A stretch of 64,000 nt of DNA from an uncultured Paracoccaceae bacterium (GCA_947501555.1 CANMWG010000001.1:2232001-2296000); one strand, 5' to 3'. Positions 34,629 to 44,251 are shown, counted from the stretch's first letter. The notes: a model not told the origin generated them from the letters alone. Made by a program: numbers and translations.

Positions 34629-35797
34629 TATGCCTTTACCGCCCCGCCTTTGGCCGCGATGTGAAAAGGCAGTCGCGCGGCAGACAAAGCCAAGGGGACG
34701 GCAAGCAACAGCAAGATCGCCACCGCCACAAAAGCTATTCGCAGACCAAACGCCTCGGACATGAACCCGACCAGCATTGGTGCAAAAAAGAACCCCGAAA
34801 AGCCAATCACAGCAACCCGGCTGATCGCCTCGGTCCGCAGATGAGGCGCGACCAGCTTGCCCACAAGTGCCAGCCCCATCGGCCCGATGACTGACACGCC
34901 CAGCCCCAGAATTCCAAAGCCCACATAGGCCACTAGCGGTGTAGGCGCCATCGCCGCAATGACCGCACCAATCGCTGACAAAACAGCCGCACCCATCACC
35001 ACCGTGACCTCACGCAGGCGCGCGGCCACGACCTGCCCCGAAAACCGACCGATGGCCATGGTGAAACCCAGCATCGCGGGGCCCAGCGCACCTTCGGCCG
35101 CACCCCCGCCCAATGTGCGTTCCACATGCAGGGCGGACCACGCCTCAGTCGCGGCCTCGGACATGAAAGCAACCAACACAATCGCCCCGCAAAGCGCAAT
35201 CGGCCAGATCGGGTAGCCCCCTGTATAGCCATCCTCAGCCGAGACATGCACCGGCTCCATCCGCATAAACCGAGCCATTACAACGCTGACCACCCCAAGG
35301 CCCGCAAAAACATAGGCCGGCGGAATACCCATTTCACGCGTGTTGGCCGTGAGCAAGGCACCCACTGCATAAGCCGCTGAAAACATAGCGTGATTGGCGT
35401 TCATCAGAGGGCGGTCGTGCTCTGCCTCAAGCTCACTGACGCGGGCGTTCATCACAACGTCCAACAGGCCAGAGGCCAAGCCCACCAGCGCCATCGTTAC
35501 GGCAAACACCAGCGGCACGGTGATGGTTCCGGGCAACAGCCAGGCCAGTGACAACAGCACGACCCCCACCTGCATCGACCGCGCGCCCAGCAAACGGTCA
35601 GCGCGCGGGGCGACCCACATCGCCGACACCAACCCGGTGGCGGACCCAAGCAACAGCACTCCAAACACTGCATCCGACGCCCCAAGCTGCGCCTTGAGCA
35701 CAGGGACATGTGCCGCAAAGCACCCCCAGAACAGACCGATGACGACAAAGGCTGCAGCCGGGCGACGCGAGACGTAAAGGGCGTTCAAAATAGACAT
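34628..35797 (-). CDS. MFS transporter
   Basis: A 389-residue inner-membrane transporter with about 12 hydrophobic segments in two bundles. The start at 35797 (MSILNALYVSRRPAAAF) leaves a short cytoplasmic lead; an in-frame start at 35833 is less likely. The N-terminal half has the loop WVAPRADRLLGARSMQ, a loose form of the MFS loop 2-3 motif. It resembles the YbjJ/fucose-permease-like subgroup more than drug exporters, but the cargo is unknown. It stands alone, with no adjacent catabolic genes to hint at the substrate. Confidence 0.85.
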   Translation of the reverse strand: MSILNALYVSRRPAAAFVVIGLFWGCFAAHVPVLKAQLGASDAVFGVLLLGSATGLVSAMWVAPRADRLLGARSMQVGVVLLSLAWLLPGTITVPLVFAVTMALVGLASGLLDVVMNARVSELEAEHDRPLMNANHAMFSAAYAVGALLTANTREMGIPPAYVFAGLGVVSVVMARFMRMEPVHVSAEDGYTGGYPIWPIALCGAIVLVAFMSEAATEAWSALHVERTLGGGAAEGALGPAMLGFTMAIGRFSGQVVAARLREVTVVMGAAVLSAIGAVIAAMAPTPLVAYVGFGILGLGVSVIGPMGLALVGKLVAPHLRTEAISRVAVIGFSGFFFAPMLVGFMSEAFGLRIAFVAVAILLLLAVPLALSAARLPFHIAAKGGAVKA

Positions 35798-36063
35798 GGG
35801 CAGATGCCTGCATGGTAAAATGGCCCAAAGCAAGTTTCAAAGTTGGGTGTTTCGGCTATGTGGGGGCAAGGTTCAATTTCATTGCGGCTATGCCACTGAC
35901 AGCTATTAGGTCGCCACCTTGCATGAATGGACCAAAAGAACAGTCGTTCTTTGAGGGGTATGTCAGCGTGCGACGAAAGCTCGGTAAGGCACAAATCTGC
36001 TATCGTGTCGGTGCCGTAAGGCGTTACAATCCAACCAATGCATTCACTTAATAAGATTTGAAA

Positions 36064-36906
36064 ATGGCATATCCACTTTTCTTGGTGCTGGCTCTTGCAG
36101 GTTCATACAACCTGTGGATCGCTTTTTCAGGTAGCGCCTTTTCAGGGTGGCACCTTCTGGGCGGGATACTTCTTCTGTTTGTCCCTTGTTTCGTTGTTGT
36201 ACTGACTATTCTGTTAATCCGGGACGCGCGTTACATGTACAGACGGCTTTTGGATTCTCCGGCGGCAGAACTTAGGGCAGTTTATGATGCTGTAAGCGAT
36301 ATCGGCGATGAACAACCCGTTATGTTTCGCTTGGGCAGAACAGGTCGGCCATCTCAAGATAAGACAATGCGCGTACCAATCGTTGGGGGCGAAGGACTAC
36401 GGACATGGGAAAGAAAACAAATCACCTTAAAAATTGGCCCGGATGAGCTCTACTTTGCGCGATTAGAGCCGTGCCAAGACCCTAAATATGCTTCCCTTCA
36501 TGGCGAAAAATACGCACTCGTTGGTGTTCCCCGTATAAAGCTGAAGAACGGGAAATCGCAGAACAGATTTCAATATGATTATTACCTGCAACAATCCAAG
36601 ACGCTAACTGAGGCGATCAAAGTGGTATTCCCGAAAAGCAAACCCAAATGGGCACTTCAGTTTCTTTTCGAAACATACGGTAAAAATGGGGATTCCTTGG
36701 GGTTCGATGGTTGTTTTATCGGTGGTTATCCTCGTTGGATGCAAGAACCCGACTTTCCTAAATGCCCCAAGTGCAATCGCCGCATGCAACATTTGCTAGA
36801 GATAGGTTCAAACAAAGCCGCGTGGAATAGACGTGTTGGTCAGTCTTACAATTTTTCCTGCAAGATGCACCCAGAGGAACTTCATACAGTGACGCAGTGG
36901 GACTGA
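36064..36906 (+). CDS. Uncharacterised membrane protein with DUF1963-like C-terminus
   Basis: A 280-residue protein with two N-terminal transmembrane helices (about 1-22 and 30-55) followed by a soluble domain. The C-terminal part has [29 protein letters not shown] and a second Cys in SCKMHP, a pattern close to DUF1963/YwqG domains, which often bind a metal through such cysteines. Base composition is lower in GC than the neighbours, hinting at recent acquisition. The ATG at 36064 has only a weak ribosome site. Function unknown. Confidence 0.62.
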   Translation: MAYPLFLVLALAGSYNLWIAFSGSAFSGWHLLGGILLLFVPCFVVVLTILLIRDARYMYRRLLDSPAAELRAVYDAVSDIGDEQPVMFRLGRTGRPSQDKTMRVPIVGGEGLRTWERKQITLKIGPDELYFARLEPCQDPKYASLHGEKYALVGVPRIKLKNGKSQNRFQYDYYLQQSKTLTEAIKVVFPKSKPKWALQFLFETYGKNGDSLGFDGCFIGGYPRWMQEPDFPKCPKCNRRMQHLLEIGSNKAAWNRRVGQSYNFSCKMHPEELHTVTQWD

Positions 36907-37300
36907 ATGTGTGTTTTCCCGCTTCAATCTGAAATGGCTACATCAAAACCAAATTGCCTTTTTAGCAATCCCCGGGGGACAATCGTGCTTGGGGAAGGTG
37001 CAATTCACATCGTTTGATGCAGCCATAAAGCCCGTCCCAAATCAAAACAGTTATTCGAGGTTTTTCGTCTGTCAGAAATGGCCTAGGATCGGGCGCAATA
37101 ACATATCCTTCAAATTGGACTCAAACCAGGCCTTGCGTCACCGCAATGCCGCGGTCCGGCGTCCGATCTATCACATCAGGTTCCCCAAGAAGCGCGTCAC
37201 TCAAAAACCCCTTTTCAAACACCTGATTCCCCCCTATAGCGCAGACTTCATCGGGCTCGGACACCCTTGGAGGCGGGCCTCTACATTAAGGAATATGACT
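36907..37300. other. 394-bp intergenic region before rplY
   Basis: No gene is recognised, although one frame is open through it as an extension of rplY; the ribosome site AAGGA directly before 37301 shows that rplY starts there. The last 120 bp include CCCCCTATAGCG near 37230, a plausible -10 area. Confidence 0.45.
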
Positions 37301-37960
37301 ATGGCTGGAAAGATCCCAGATCTTAACGCCACGGTACGCGCGGGGACAGGCAAGGGGGCCGCCCGCCAAGCTCGCCGCAACGGCGACGTACCTGGCATTG
37401 TTTATGGTGGCGGCACAGACCCGCAATCCATCAACATCCCCTTCAACTACCTGCTGACCATGCTGCGCAAAGGTCGCTTCATGTCCACGCTCTTCAACCT
37501 GAAGATCGAAGGCCAGGAAGACGTCCGTGTGATTTGCCGCGGTGTGCAGCGTGACGTGGTCAAAGACTTGCCCACACATATCGACCTGATGCGCCTGAAG
37601 CGCACAAGCCGTGTGAAAATCTTTATCCCTGTTGAGTTCCTCAACGCGGATACATGCCCCGGCGTGAAAAAGGGCGGCGTTCTGACTGTTGTCCGCAACG
37701 AGGTTGAACTGGACGTGTTGGCGGGTGAAATCCCTGACAGCATCCAGGTTGATCTGGCAGAAGCCCAGATGGACGACACGATTTCGATCAGCAACGTCAC
37801 ATTGCCTGAAGGCTCGAAGGCGGTCATCACCGATCGTGACTTTGTGATCGCAAACGTCTCGGCTCCACGTGCACTGGTTGCCGACGATGAAGGCGAAGAC
37901 GGCGAAGACGTCGCAGCCGACGAAGTCCCAACAGCTGGCGATGAAGCCGCTGCAGACTAA
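37301..37960 (+). CDS. rplY: 50S ribosomal protein L25 (general stress protein Ctc type)
   Basis: A 219-residue long-form L25 with the 5S-rRNA-binding N-terminal domain ([21 protein letters not shown]) and the C-terminal TL5 beta domain, ending in an acidic alanine-rich tail ([16 protein letters not shown]). The ATG at 37301 is eight bases after AAGGA; the ATG at 37295 is too close to it. It is followed by a terminator (37986-38013) and then by a thioredoxin-like gene and pth; rplY-pth adjacency is standard. Confidence 0.94.
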   Translation: MAGKIPDLNATVRAGTGKGAARQARRNGDVPGIVYGGGTDPQSINIPFNYLLTMLRKGRFMSTLFNLKIEGQEDVRVICRGVQRDVVKDLPTHIDLMRLKRTSRVKIFIPVEFLNADTCPGVKKGGVLTVVRNEVELDVLAGEIPDSIQVDLAEAQMDDTISISNVTLPEGSKAVITDRDFVIANVSAPRALVADDEGEDGEDVAADEVPTAGDEAAAD

Positions 37961-37985
37961 TCTTTGTCGCAATTTGCAAAAGAAC

Positions 37986-38013
37986 AGGGCACTCCTCGGG
38001 GGTGCCCTTTTTT
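37986..38013 (+). terminator. rplY terminator
   Basis: AGGGCAC (37986-37992) pairs with GTGCCCT (38002-38008) and runs into six T residues, 25 bp after the rplY stop. Confidence 0.85.
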
Positions 38014-38134
38014 GTTGGGTTGGCATTTGAACCAATTTGCCCCGCGCCGCCCCCGATCACGTCAAATTTATGGACGTTCCGTTGGGTCTATTCATTAATC
38101 TGTGCCACACTTTGCCCAACAGATCGGAATTAAG

Positions 38135-38623
38135 ATGAAAAAGCAGCGAAAACGCCCGGCGCAGAAAAAAGCGCAGGCACCCCAGCCCTCACAAACCGCG
38201 ACCAAGAAAACTGATCGCCGTGACCTGCTGCGCAATGGGGTGTTGATTGGTGGCATCGTTGCCGTGGGTGGTTTTTTCACAGCCAACACCGTCATGGCCA
38301 CAATCACCGAGCACGATCTGACCCGTGTGGGCCAAGGCGTTCCGACGGTTGTCCAAGTCCATGATCCGCAATGCCCATCCTGTCAGGACCTGCAACGCGA
38401 GGCGCGTGCGGCCATGGAGGCATTTGACGACACAACATTGCAATACGCCGTTGCCAATATCACCAGCGAACTGGGCGCCACTTTTGCAAACCGCTATGGC
38501 GCGCCGCATATCACATTGTTGTTGTTCGATGGTGCGGGCGAATTGCGCGGAACCTTAAATGGTGTGCGCGGCCGCGATGAACTGGAAACCGCCTTTACCC
38601 GCCTTGTTGCATCATCCCGCTAG
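38135..38623 (+). CDS. Membrane-anchored thioredoxin-like protein
   Basis: A 162-residue protein: a very basic cytoplasmic start (KKQRKRPAQKKAQ), one transmembrane helix (about 35-58, LIGGIVAVGGFFTANTVMA) and a thioredoxin-like domain with the redox motif CPSC in DPQCPSCQDLQREAR. The ATG at 38135 follows GGAATTAAG. It should face the periplasm and could act in disulfide exchange or sense redox. It stands between rplY and pth with its own short upstream region; the partner is unknown. Confidence 0.75.
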   Translation: MKKQRKRPAQKKAQAPQPSQTATKKTDRRDLLRNGVLIGGIVAVGGFFTANTVMATITEHDLTRVGQGVPTVVQVHDPQCPSCQDLQREARAAMEAFDDTTLQYAVANITSELGATFANRYGAPHITLLLFDGAGELRGTLNGVRGRDELETAFTRLVASSR

Positions 38624-38655
38624 CGCCGCGCTGCAGCGTCAGTTATGTTGCGCCC

Positions 38656-39333
38656 ATGAAACTTATTGTAGGCCTTGGTAACCCCGGCGCGAAATACGCG
38701 CGCAATCGTCACAACATCGGCTTTATGGCCCTAGACCGGATCGCTGCCGACCATGGGTTCAGCCCATGGCGCGCAAAATTTCAGGGACAGATTGCGGATG
38801 GTCGCATTGGGTCTGAGAAAATTACTCTGCTGAAGCCCGAAACCTTCATGAACCTGTCTGGACAGGCCGTTGGTGAGGCAATGCGCTATCTTAAGCTTTT
38901 GTCGGAAGACGTCATCGTCTTTCATGATGAGCTTGACCTGGCCCCCGGCAAGGTCCGCCTGAAAACCGGCGGCGGGCATGCAGGCCACAACGGGCTCCGC
39001 TCAATCCATGGGCATATCGGCCCGGATTATGACCGCGTCCGCTTGGGTGTTGGCCATCCGGGCCATAAGGATGCGGTGGCGGGCTATGTGCTGCGCGATT
39101 TCCCCAAGGCGGATGCGGAATGGCTGGATGATGAAATGCGCGGGATCAGCGATGGGATCGCAGAACTTGTCGCGGGCAACGGGCCAAAGTTCCTCAATGC
39201 GATTGCATTGCGTGTGGCCCCGCCCCGATCGTCCACTTCAAAACCAAAGCCAAAAGCCCCGCAGCCGGCACCGCCCCCTGTGCCAGAGGATGACCGTTCA
39301 ACCCTGCAAAAACTTGTGGACCGGTTTCGCTAG
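38656..39333 (+). CDS. pth: Peptidyl-tRNA hydrolase
   Basis: A 225-residue enzyme that releases peptides from stalled peptidyl-tRNA. The substrate-binding N-terminus GLGNPGAKYARNRHNIGF includes the catalytic His; FMNLSGQAV, FHDELDLAPGKVRLKTGGGHAGHNGLRS and RVRLGVGHPG follow. It is longer than E. coli Pth by a proline-rich C-terminal tail (KPKPKAPQPAPPPVPE), common in roseobacters. It follows rplY and the thioredoxin-like gene. Confidence 0.95.
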   Translation: MKLIVGLGNPGAKYARNRHNIGFMALDRIAADHGFSPWRAKFQGQIADGRIGSEKITLLKPETFMNLSGQAVGEAMRYLKLLSEDVIVFHDELDLAPGKVRLKTGGGHAGHNGLRSIHGHIGPDYDRVRLGVGHPGHKDAVAGYVLRDFPKADAEWLDDEMRGISDGIAELVAGNGPKFLNAIALRVAPPRSSTSKPKPKAPQPAPPPVPEDDRSTLQKLVDRFR

Positions 39334-39359
39334 TCCCTGACCACATATCTCAGGCCCTT

Positions 39360-40361
39360 GTGTTTCAAGCGCAGGCCTGCATCAGCCTTGGGTCGCCCTT
39401 CATGGGTCAGCTATTCCGTCTGCTGGCGGAACGCCCTTGGCCTGCGGGCCCGATCCGCGACCGCATCTTCAATTGGCAAGGCGACGTCACACCGCGCGGG
39501 CAATCTGTCACCTTGCGTCTGGCGGGCGCGCTGCATGCCTTGCGGCTGCGCGGCAATGACACGCTTGCGGCCGCATACCCGCCGCACGAGACCCCAGACG
39601 ATGTGCTCTGGGACGCAATCAGTACTGCCCTTGTCAGCGAAGCGGACCACATCGACAACTGGCTCAACAGCGCCCCACAAACCAACGAAGTCCGGCGCGC
39701 TGCGACCCTGATCGCCATTGGCCATTGGCTGACCGATAGGTTTGGACTGCCCATGCGCACCTCGGAACTGGGGGCAAGTGGCGGGCTCAATCTGCATTGG
39801 GATGCCTTTGCGCTAGACATTGCAGGGCAGCTGTTCGGGTCCGACACCCCTGCCCTGACGCTCAGCCCTGATTGGACCGGTCCCGTCTTGCCAGCAACGA
39901 CGCCACAGGTTGTGGCGCGCGCAGGTGTCGATCTGAACCCGCTGGATCCGCGCAATCTCGCTGATGCCTTGCGTCTGCAAGCCTATCTTTGGCCAGACCA
40001 ACCACACCGGATGGATTTGACCCGTGCCGCGATCACCGCCGCCAAAACCCCGGTGACCCAAGGTGATGCGGTCGATTGGCTGAAGACCCGCCTTGCGCCC
40101 CATCAAGGCCAGTTGCATCTGATCTACAGCACGGTGGCCTGGCAGTATTTCCCGGCAGACAAGCAGGCCGAAGGCACCGCCATGATCGAGGCCGCCGGGG
40201 CAGCGGCTACGGACAACGCGCCACTTGCATGGTTCGGTATGGAAAACGACGGCGGCGAACGGGGGGCGGCGCTGACCTTGCGACTGTGGCCCGGCGATCT
40301 GCAACTGAATTTCGGGCGCGCTGATTTCCACGGACGTTGGGTCGACTGGAAAGCGCCCTAA
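39360..40361 (+). CDS. DUF2332 family protein
   Basis: A 333-residue cytoplasmic protein that fits the DUF2332 pattern: an N-terminal helical ACISLGSPFMGQLFRLLAE, the central SELGASGGLNLHWD (glycine-rich, methyltransferase-like loop), and the C-terminal WFGMENDGG. The family is annotated only as uncharacterised; the fold may be related to SAM-dependent methyltransferases. The most upstream usable start in this frame is the GTG at 39360, 26 bp after pth, so both are probably co-transcribed. Confidence 0.78.
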   Translation: MFQAQACISLGSPFMGQLFRLLAERPWPAGPIRDRIFNWQGDVTPRGQSVTLRLAGALHALRLRGNDTLAAAYPPHETPDDVLWDAISTALVSEADHIDNWLNSAPQTNEVRRAATLIAIGHWLTDRFGLPMRTSELGASGGLNLHWDAFALDIAGQLFGSDTPALTLSPDWTGPVLPATTPQVVARAGVDLNPLDPRNLADALRLQAYLWPDQPHRMDLTRAAITAAKTPVTQGDAVDWLKTRLAPHQGQLHLIYSTVAWQYFPADKQAEGTAMIEAAGAAATDNAPLAWFGMENDGGERGAALTLRLWPGDLQLNFGRADFHGRWVDWKAP

Positions 40362-40419
40362 GCGCCCATTGCAACCCATCCCGACCCACGGCATCATTGT
40401 GCCGGGAGAGGGACATCAC

Positions 40420-41586
40420 ATGAAAACACTGTTGAAATTTCTCGGGGTGGTCGTCGTGATCATCGCGGTGGTACTGGGCGCATTCTACATCTGGAAACGC
40501 GAGGAACTGACCCGCTTATCAGGCGTCCTCAGCCTGTTTTCTGAGGAAAAGATCGTCGCCAATTTCTCAAACATGGATCAGGTGTTCGAACATCAGGCGT
40601 TCCCGACCCAAAGCGGACCGCCAAGCGCGTTGCCACAAGGCACCCCCGTCGCACTACCGCCCGCCGCAGACGATTGGATCGTGGATCGGGCTGTCACAGC
40701 ATTGGTCGTGCTCAAGGACGGACAGATCGTCTTTGAGAACTATTATCTTGGCACCGATGCGGCTGATCTGCGGATCAACTGGTCGATCTCCAAAAGCTAC
40801 CTCTCGGCCTTGTTTGGCGTGTTGCTGGCCGAAGGTGTGTTCGACAGTATCGACGATCCGGTGACCAAATACGCGCCCGACCTGGCCACATCGGCCTATG
40901 CAAACGCGTCAATCAAAGACGTTTTACAGATGTCATCCGGCGTCAGCTTTGACGAGGATTATCTGGATTTCTTTTCGGATATCAACCAGATGGGGCGGGT
41001 CTTGGCCATGGGCGGCTCAATGGACAACTTCACCATCGGACAAGAAAGCAGCTTCACCGACCCGGGGACGCAATGGCAGTATGTCTCAATCGATACCCAT
41101 GTGATCGGGATGGTGATCCGGGGGGCCACCGGGCGCAACATTCATGATCTGATGAACGAAAAGATCATCGCACCTATGGGGTTTGAGCAAAGCCCCTATT
41201 ACCTGACTGACGGCTTTGGCACGGCATTTGTGTTGGGCGGGCTAAACAACACCACGCGGGACAATGCGCGCTTTGGTCAGATGTTTGCCAACGGCGGGCA
41301 ATGGAATGGGCAGCAGATTGTCCCAGGCGATTGGGTCGATGCTTCAACCGCGGCCACGGCCAATACGGCACCGGGTGCGATTGGGTACGGTTATCAATGG
41401 TGGATCCCACATGGATCAGAGCCCGGGCAATTTCTGGGGCGTGGCATTTACGGCCAATACCTCTATGTTGATCGGGTGAATAACGTGGTGATTTCCACGC
41501 ATGGGGCCGATCGTCTTTTCCGCGAACCCGGCGTGCATGCGCAGAACGAAACCATGTTCCGCCTGATTGCAGAAAGCCTGAACTAA
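40420..41586 (+). CDS. Serine hydrolase (class C beta-lactamase-related), membrane-anchored
   Basis: A 388-residue protein with an N-terminal signal anchor (LLKFLGVVVVIIAVVLGAFYI) and a class-C beta-lactamase/DD-peptidase fold. The catalytic SxxK is SISK at 122-125, after LRINW; the second motif region is YVSIDTHV (Tyr-x-Ser rather than Tyr-x-Asn), and the third lies near STHGADRLF. Such proteins are mostly esterases or D-amino-peptidases, so antibiotic resistance is not implied. The ATG at 40420 follows a GGAGAGG site. It is 2 bp before the DUF2237 gene. Confidence 0.85.
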   Translation: MKTLLKFLGVVVVIIAVVLGAFYIWKREELTRLSGVLSLFSEEKIVANFSNMDQVFEHQAFPTQSGPPSALPQGTPVALPPAADDWIVDRAVTALVVLKDGQIVFENYYLGTDAADLRINWSISKSYLSALFGVLLAEGVFDSIDDPVTKYAPDLATSAYANASIKDVLQMSSGVSFDEDYLDFFSDINQMGRVLAMGGSMDNFTIGQESSFTDPGTQWQYVSIDTHVIGMVIRGATGRNIHDLMNEKIIAPMGFEQSPYYLTDGFGTAFVLGGLNNTTRDNARFGQMFANGGQWNGQQIVPGDWVDASTAATANTAPGAIGYGYQWWIPHGSEPGQFLGRGIYGQYLYVDRVNNVVISTHGADRLFREPGVHAQNETMFRLIAESLN

Positions 41587-41588
41587 CC

Positions 41589-41972
41589 ATGGAAAAAGAC
41601 CCTTCATTCAATGTCCTTGGCAGCATGCTGGCACCCTGTTCAACCGAACCGCTGACCGGGTTTTTCCGCAATGGCGCCTGCGATACATGCGCTGCTGATC
41701 AGGGCAGCCATACGGTCTGTGCAGTGATGACGGATGAGTTCTTGGCCTTGTCGAAATATCTGGGCAATGATCTCAGCACGCCACGCCCTGAATACGGGTT
41801 TGCCGGGCTTAAGGCCGGAGACAATTGGTGCCTCTGCGCCAGCCGGTTCTTGCAGGCGCATGACGAAGGCTGCGCCCCAAACGTGAACCTGCATGCAACG
41901 CATGTAAGGGCTTTGGATATCGTGCCAATTGACGTGCTGCGCGGCTATGCGATTGACGGAGAATTGCCCTAG
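41589..41972 (+). CDS. DUF2237 family protein
   Basis: A 127-residue cytoplasmic protein that matches DUF2237: NVLGSMLAPCSTEPLTGFFRNGAC near the N-terminus, HTVCAVMTDEFLALSKYLGNDLSTPRPEYGF in the middle (quoted in short form: CAVMTDEFL and GNDLSTP) and WCLCASRFLQAHDEGCAP towards the end, with many conserved cysteines. Function of the family is not known. It is directly behind the serine hydrolase gene in the same direction, so the two are likely co-transcribed. Confidence 0.85.
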   Translation: MEKDPSFNVLGSMLAPCSTEPLTGFFRNGACDTCAADQGSHTVCAVMTDEFLALSKYLGNDLSTPRPEYGFAGLKAGDNWCLCASRFLQAHDEGCAPNVNLHATHVRALDIVPIDVLRGYAIDGELP

Positions 41973-42096
41973 GATCAGGCCCGCTACGTCTCAACCTTTG
42001 GGTGGAAAAACCACAATTGCACCCAAAGGCCCATCGCGACGAGGCGAAAATGGGGCTAGGTATGGCTCACCAGACAGTTTCACAAGGATCACGCTT

Positions 42097-42606
42097 ATGA
42101 CCCCGTCACGTTTCACAGTACTCGCCTTGATCATCGCCGCGATGCCAAGCCCAATGATCGCCCAAGATGCCGGGTTCACCAGCCTGTCTGAAAGTTATCA
42201 ACTCGCCCAAAGCCGCGACTATAATGACGTGGTCAGCGGGCTGCAGGCCACTGACTACATGATCGAGGATGTCACGACCACATTGCTGGGCCGCACCCTG
42301 ATCACTGCCAATAACGGCACGCAGCGGCGCGAAGTGGTCGTCAGCAGATCCACCGGCGAGATTTTGTCCGATGTGGTGATGGACTTGCCCATCGATCAGC
42401 AATCCGCCGCCTGGCAAGCCGCCCGAGCTGCGAATGGACCGACTGCGGATGAAACCCGTTCTGGCATTCAATTTGGCGGATCGGTGACCGTAGGGATCAA
42501 CAATCAATCTGGCGGCTATGGCCAAGCGACATTGACCGCACGCCAAGACAATATTGGTGGATCAAATGTGAGTGGGGCTGTCAGCCTGTCCAAAGGCATT
42601 GAGTAA
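42097..42606 (+). CDS. Exported hypothetical protein
   Basis: A 169-residue secreted protein with a Sec signal (MTPSRFTVLALIIAAMPSPMIAQ). The mature part has SLSESYQLAQSRDYNDVVSGLQA, then a short beta-rich stretch (REVVVSRSTGEIL, a PepSY-like look) and a glycine/serine-rich end (GGYGQATLTARQDNIGG). AAGGATCAC precedes the ATG at 42097. I do not recognise a family with certainty; the PepSY resemblance is only suggestive. Confidence 0.65.
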   Translation: MTPSRFTVLALIIAAMPSPMIAQDAGFTSLSESYQLAQSRDYNDVVSGLQATDYMIEDVTTTLLGRTLITANNGTQRREVVVSRSTGEILSDVVMDLPIDQQSAAWQAARAANGPTADETRSGIQFGGSVTVGINNQSGGYGQATLTARQDNIGGSNVSGAVSLSKGIE

Positions 42607-42744
42607 CCAACCTTTAATGGCCCGGACATCAAGGCGCGGTTCAATGACACTGCTGGGCTGCCTGACGGGTTTTCAACTGCTTTGTGCAGGGTTCTTTATC
42701 AGCGAATTGCTGACGGAAATTCTGGGACTTATCCGGCAAGGGTA

Positions 42745-42774
42745 AACCCACCCAAAGTTTCCCTCAGGTGGGTT
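42745..42774 (-). terminator. Terminator-like hairpin behind the slipin gene
   Basis: AACCCACC (42745-42752) pairs with GGTGGGTT (42767-42774) just after the slipin stop at 42780 on the minus strand. The T-run is short (TTTA), so the termination strength is moderate. Confidence 0.6.
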
Positions 42775-42779
42775 CGGCC

Positions 42780-43913
42780 TTACTCCCGCAGTTTGACGAT
42801 ATCGCCTAGCAACCCGGCGGTCCCGTTATGCACGGTGAGCCGTTCAACTTTGCCGGCGATGACCTCCAACGCTTCCAGCTCTTTAAGCCGCAGCATCACG
42901 GGGTTCTCGGCCATCACTTTGGCGGTGTTCAGAAGCGAGCGCGTGGCGTTCGTTTCTTCCCGGCGCCGTATGACGTTGGCTTCGGCCTCTTTTTCGGCAG
43001 CAACGACCGCTGTCAGAATGTCGCGCATCTCGCCGGGCAGGATCACATCTTTCAACGCAATCGCACCCACCTCGACACCCAAAGCAGCCATCTCAGTACG
43101 CACCGCATCAGCGGCACCCGCGTCCACAGCGACCTTATCAGCCAAAAGCGCATCAAGCGTCAGCGCCCCAAGCGTGCGCCGAAACGCAAGCCCAAGAGCC
43201 CGGTGCAAGGCTTCCTCAAAGTCGCGGACCTTGGTGACAGCTGTCACAGGGTCCACAACCCGAAAGTCGGCAGCAAGGTTCACCCGCAAAGTTACACGAT
43301 CCCGCGTCAAGATTTCATGCCCGGTGACATCGTGGCTACGCAAACGCGTATCCACATGCTTCACCGCAACCTTGGGCCCAACATTCCAGAACGTATGCGC
43401 CCCGGCAGGCAACACGGTGGGGTTAGTCCCATCAAGGGTCATGACCCCGACATGGCCTTCGGCCACGTCAGCCGAGGTCATCAATGTGACCAACCGCGCA
43501 CGCGTCAACCGTTTGGCCAAATCATCGGGCACCCGCACATCCGTCGCCACATCGTGCCGCGTGATGTCGAAAGGCCCCGCATCCGCCCAAAGATGAATGC
43601 GCGTGTCGGGTCCAATAGCCGACATCAACCGCCCATCACGCGCGACCAAGACAACCTCGGACGCGCCGGTACGCACTTCGACCAAATGCTTGACTGCAAG
43701 TGCGGGCGCGTCACGCAAAAGCGTGTCCACGTTACCGCTGGTGAAAACAGCTGCGGTCAGGGTATGCACCTCGACCACATCGTCGCGTTTGATCCGATGT
43801 TCCCCCGCACCAAGCAGATCGATGATCCGCCCTTTGCGGACCAGAACGGCCCGGTCGTTTTCTGTCAGGGTCAAGCGTTTGTGCCCTGTAAGTATATCCA
43901 ATATCCGCAACAT
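42780..43913 (-). CDS. Slipin family protein (SPFH/Band 7)
   Basis: A 377-residue SPFH protein without an obvious transmembrane helix. An N-terminal region of about 145 residues (MLRILDILTGHKR, VLVRKGRIIDLLGAGEH) precedes the Band-7 core (VAEGHVGVMTLDG to LKDVILPGEMRDIL), and a coiled-coil tail follows with EANVIRRREETNATRSLLNTAK and VMLRLKELEALE. That tail form is, to my knowledge, typical of slipins found in RtcB-type RNA-repair operons. The ATG at 43913 has AAGGAG upstream; a longer reading to 44039 would overlap the hairpin array. It is preceded by structured RNA elements on the same strand. Confidence 0.88.
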   Translation of the reverse strand: MLRILDILTGHKRLTLTENDRAVLVRKGRIIDLLGAGEHRIKRDDVVEVHTLTAAVFTSGNVDTLLRDAPALAVKHLVEVRTGASEVVLVARDGRLMSAIGPDTRIHLWADAGPFDITRHDVATDVRVPDDLAKRLTRARLVTLMTSADVAEGHVGVMTLDGTNPTVLPAGAHTFWNVGPKVAVKHVDTRLRSHDVTGHEILTRDRVTLRVNLAADFRVVDPVTAVTKVRDFEEALHRALGLAFRRTLGALTLDALLADKVAVDAGAADAVRTEMAALGVEVGAIALKDVILPGEMRDILTAVVAAEKEAEANVIRRREETNATRSLLNTAKVMAENPVMLRLKELEALEVIAGKVERLTVHNGTAGLLGDIVKLRE

Positions 43914-44038
43914 GTTGTTTTCTCCTTCTATCTCGCGGTTAACGTCGGTGTCGCAATGCGATCTCCTTTTGGGTTTGGTCGTGGTTGCACCCCGCATGGG
44001 TGACAGGTGTGAAAGATATCCGAGGTCGCCCCGCGCCA

Positions 44039-44205
44039 TGCCCCGTCAGGGGCAGACAAGTGAGCGGGCAGACAGGACCGAAAGCGCGGCGTCGGGTGAC
44101 CTGGGTCACCCTTGCCGGGCCAAAGGCCGTGGCTGCCATCACAAGTCGCCGCCGAAAAGGCAGAACAGCAATGACCGGTCATTGCGTGGCCGCATCGCGG
44201 CCACG
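44039..44205 (-). repeat. Array of four strong hairpins in the slipin leader
   Basis: Within 167 bp there are four perfect inverted repeats: TGCCCC-GTCA-GGGGCA (44039-44054), GGGTGACC-TG-GGTCACCC (44094-44111), the palindrome CAATGACCGGTCATTG (44169-44184) and, directly next to it, CGTGGCCGC-ATC-GCGGCCACG (44185-44205). None is followed by a T-run on the slipin strand. They would give a heavily folded 5' leader between the tRNA and the slipin start at 43913. Confidence 0.75.
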
Positions 44206-44227
44206 GCTGGGCAGATCACCCTGCTGA

Positions 44228-44250
44228 GGCAACCCCGGATACCCAATTGG
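44228..44250. repeat. Imperfect direct repeat flanking the tRNA, copy 1
   Basis: The pattern GGC-N3-CCCGGAT-ACC-CAATTGG occupies 44228-44250. The same pattern with a 2-base spacer occurs at 44398-44419, so the tRNA and its neighbouring hairpins lie between two copies about 170 bp apart. Confidence 0.65.
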
Positions 44251-44251
44251 A

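Noticed and set aside
40420..41586. Beta-lactamase resistance gene
   Set aside because: SxxK is present, but the second motif is Tyr-x-Ser and the protein is membrane-anchored; the esterase/peptidase-type family is more likely.
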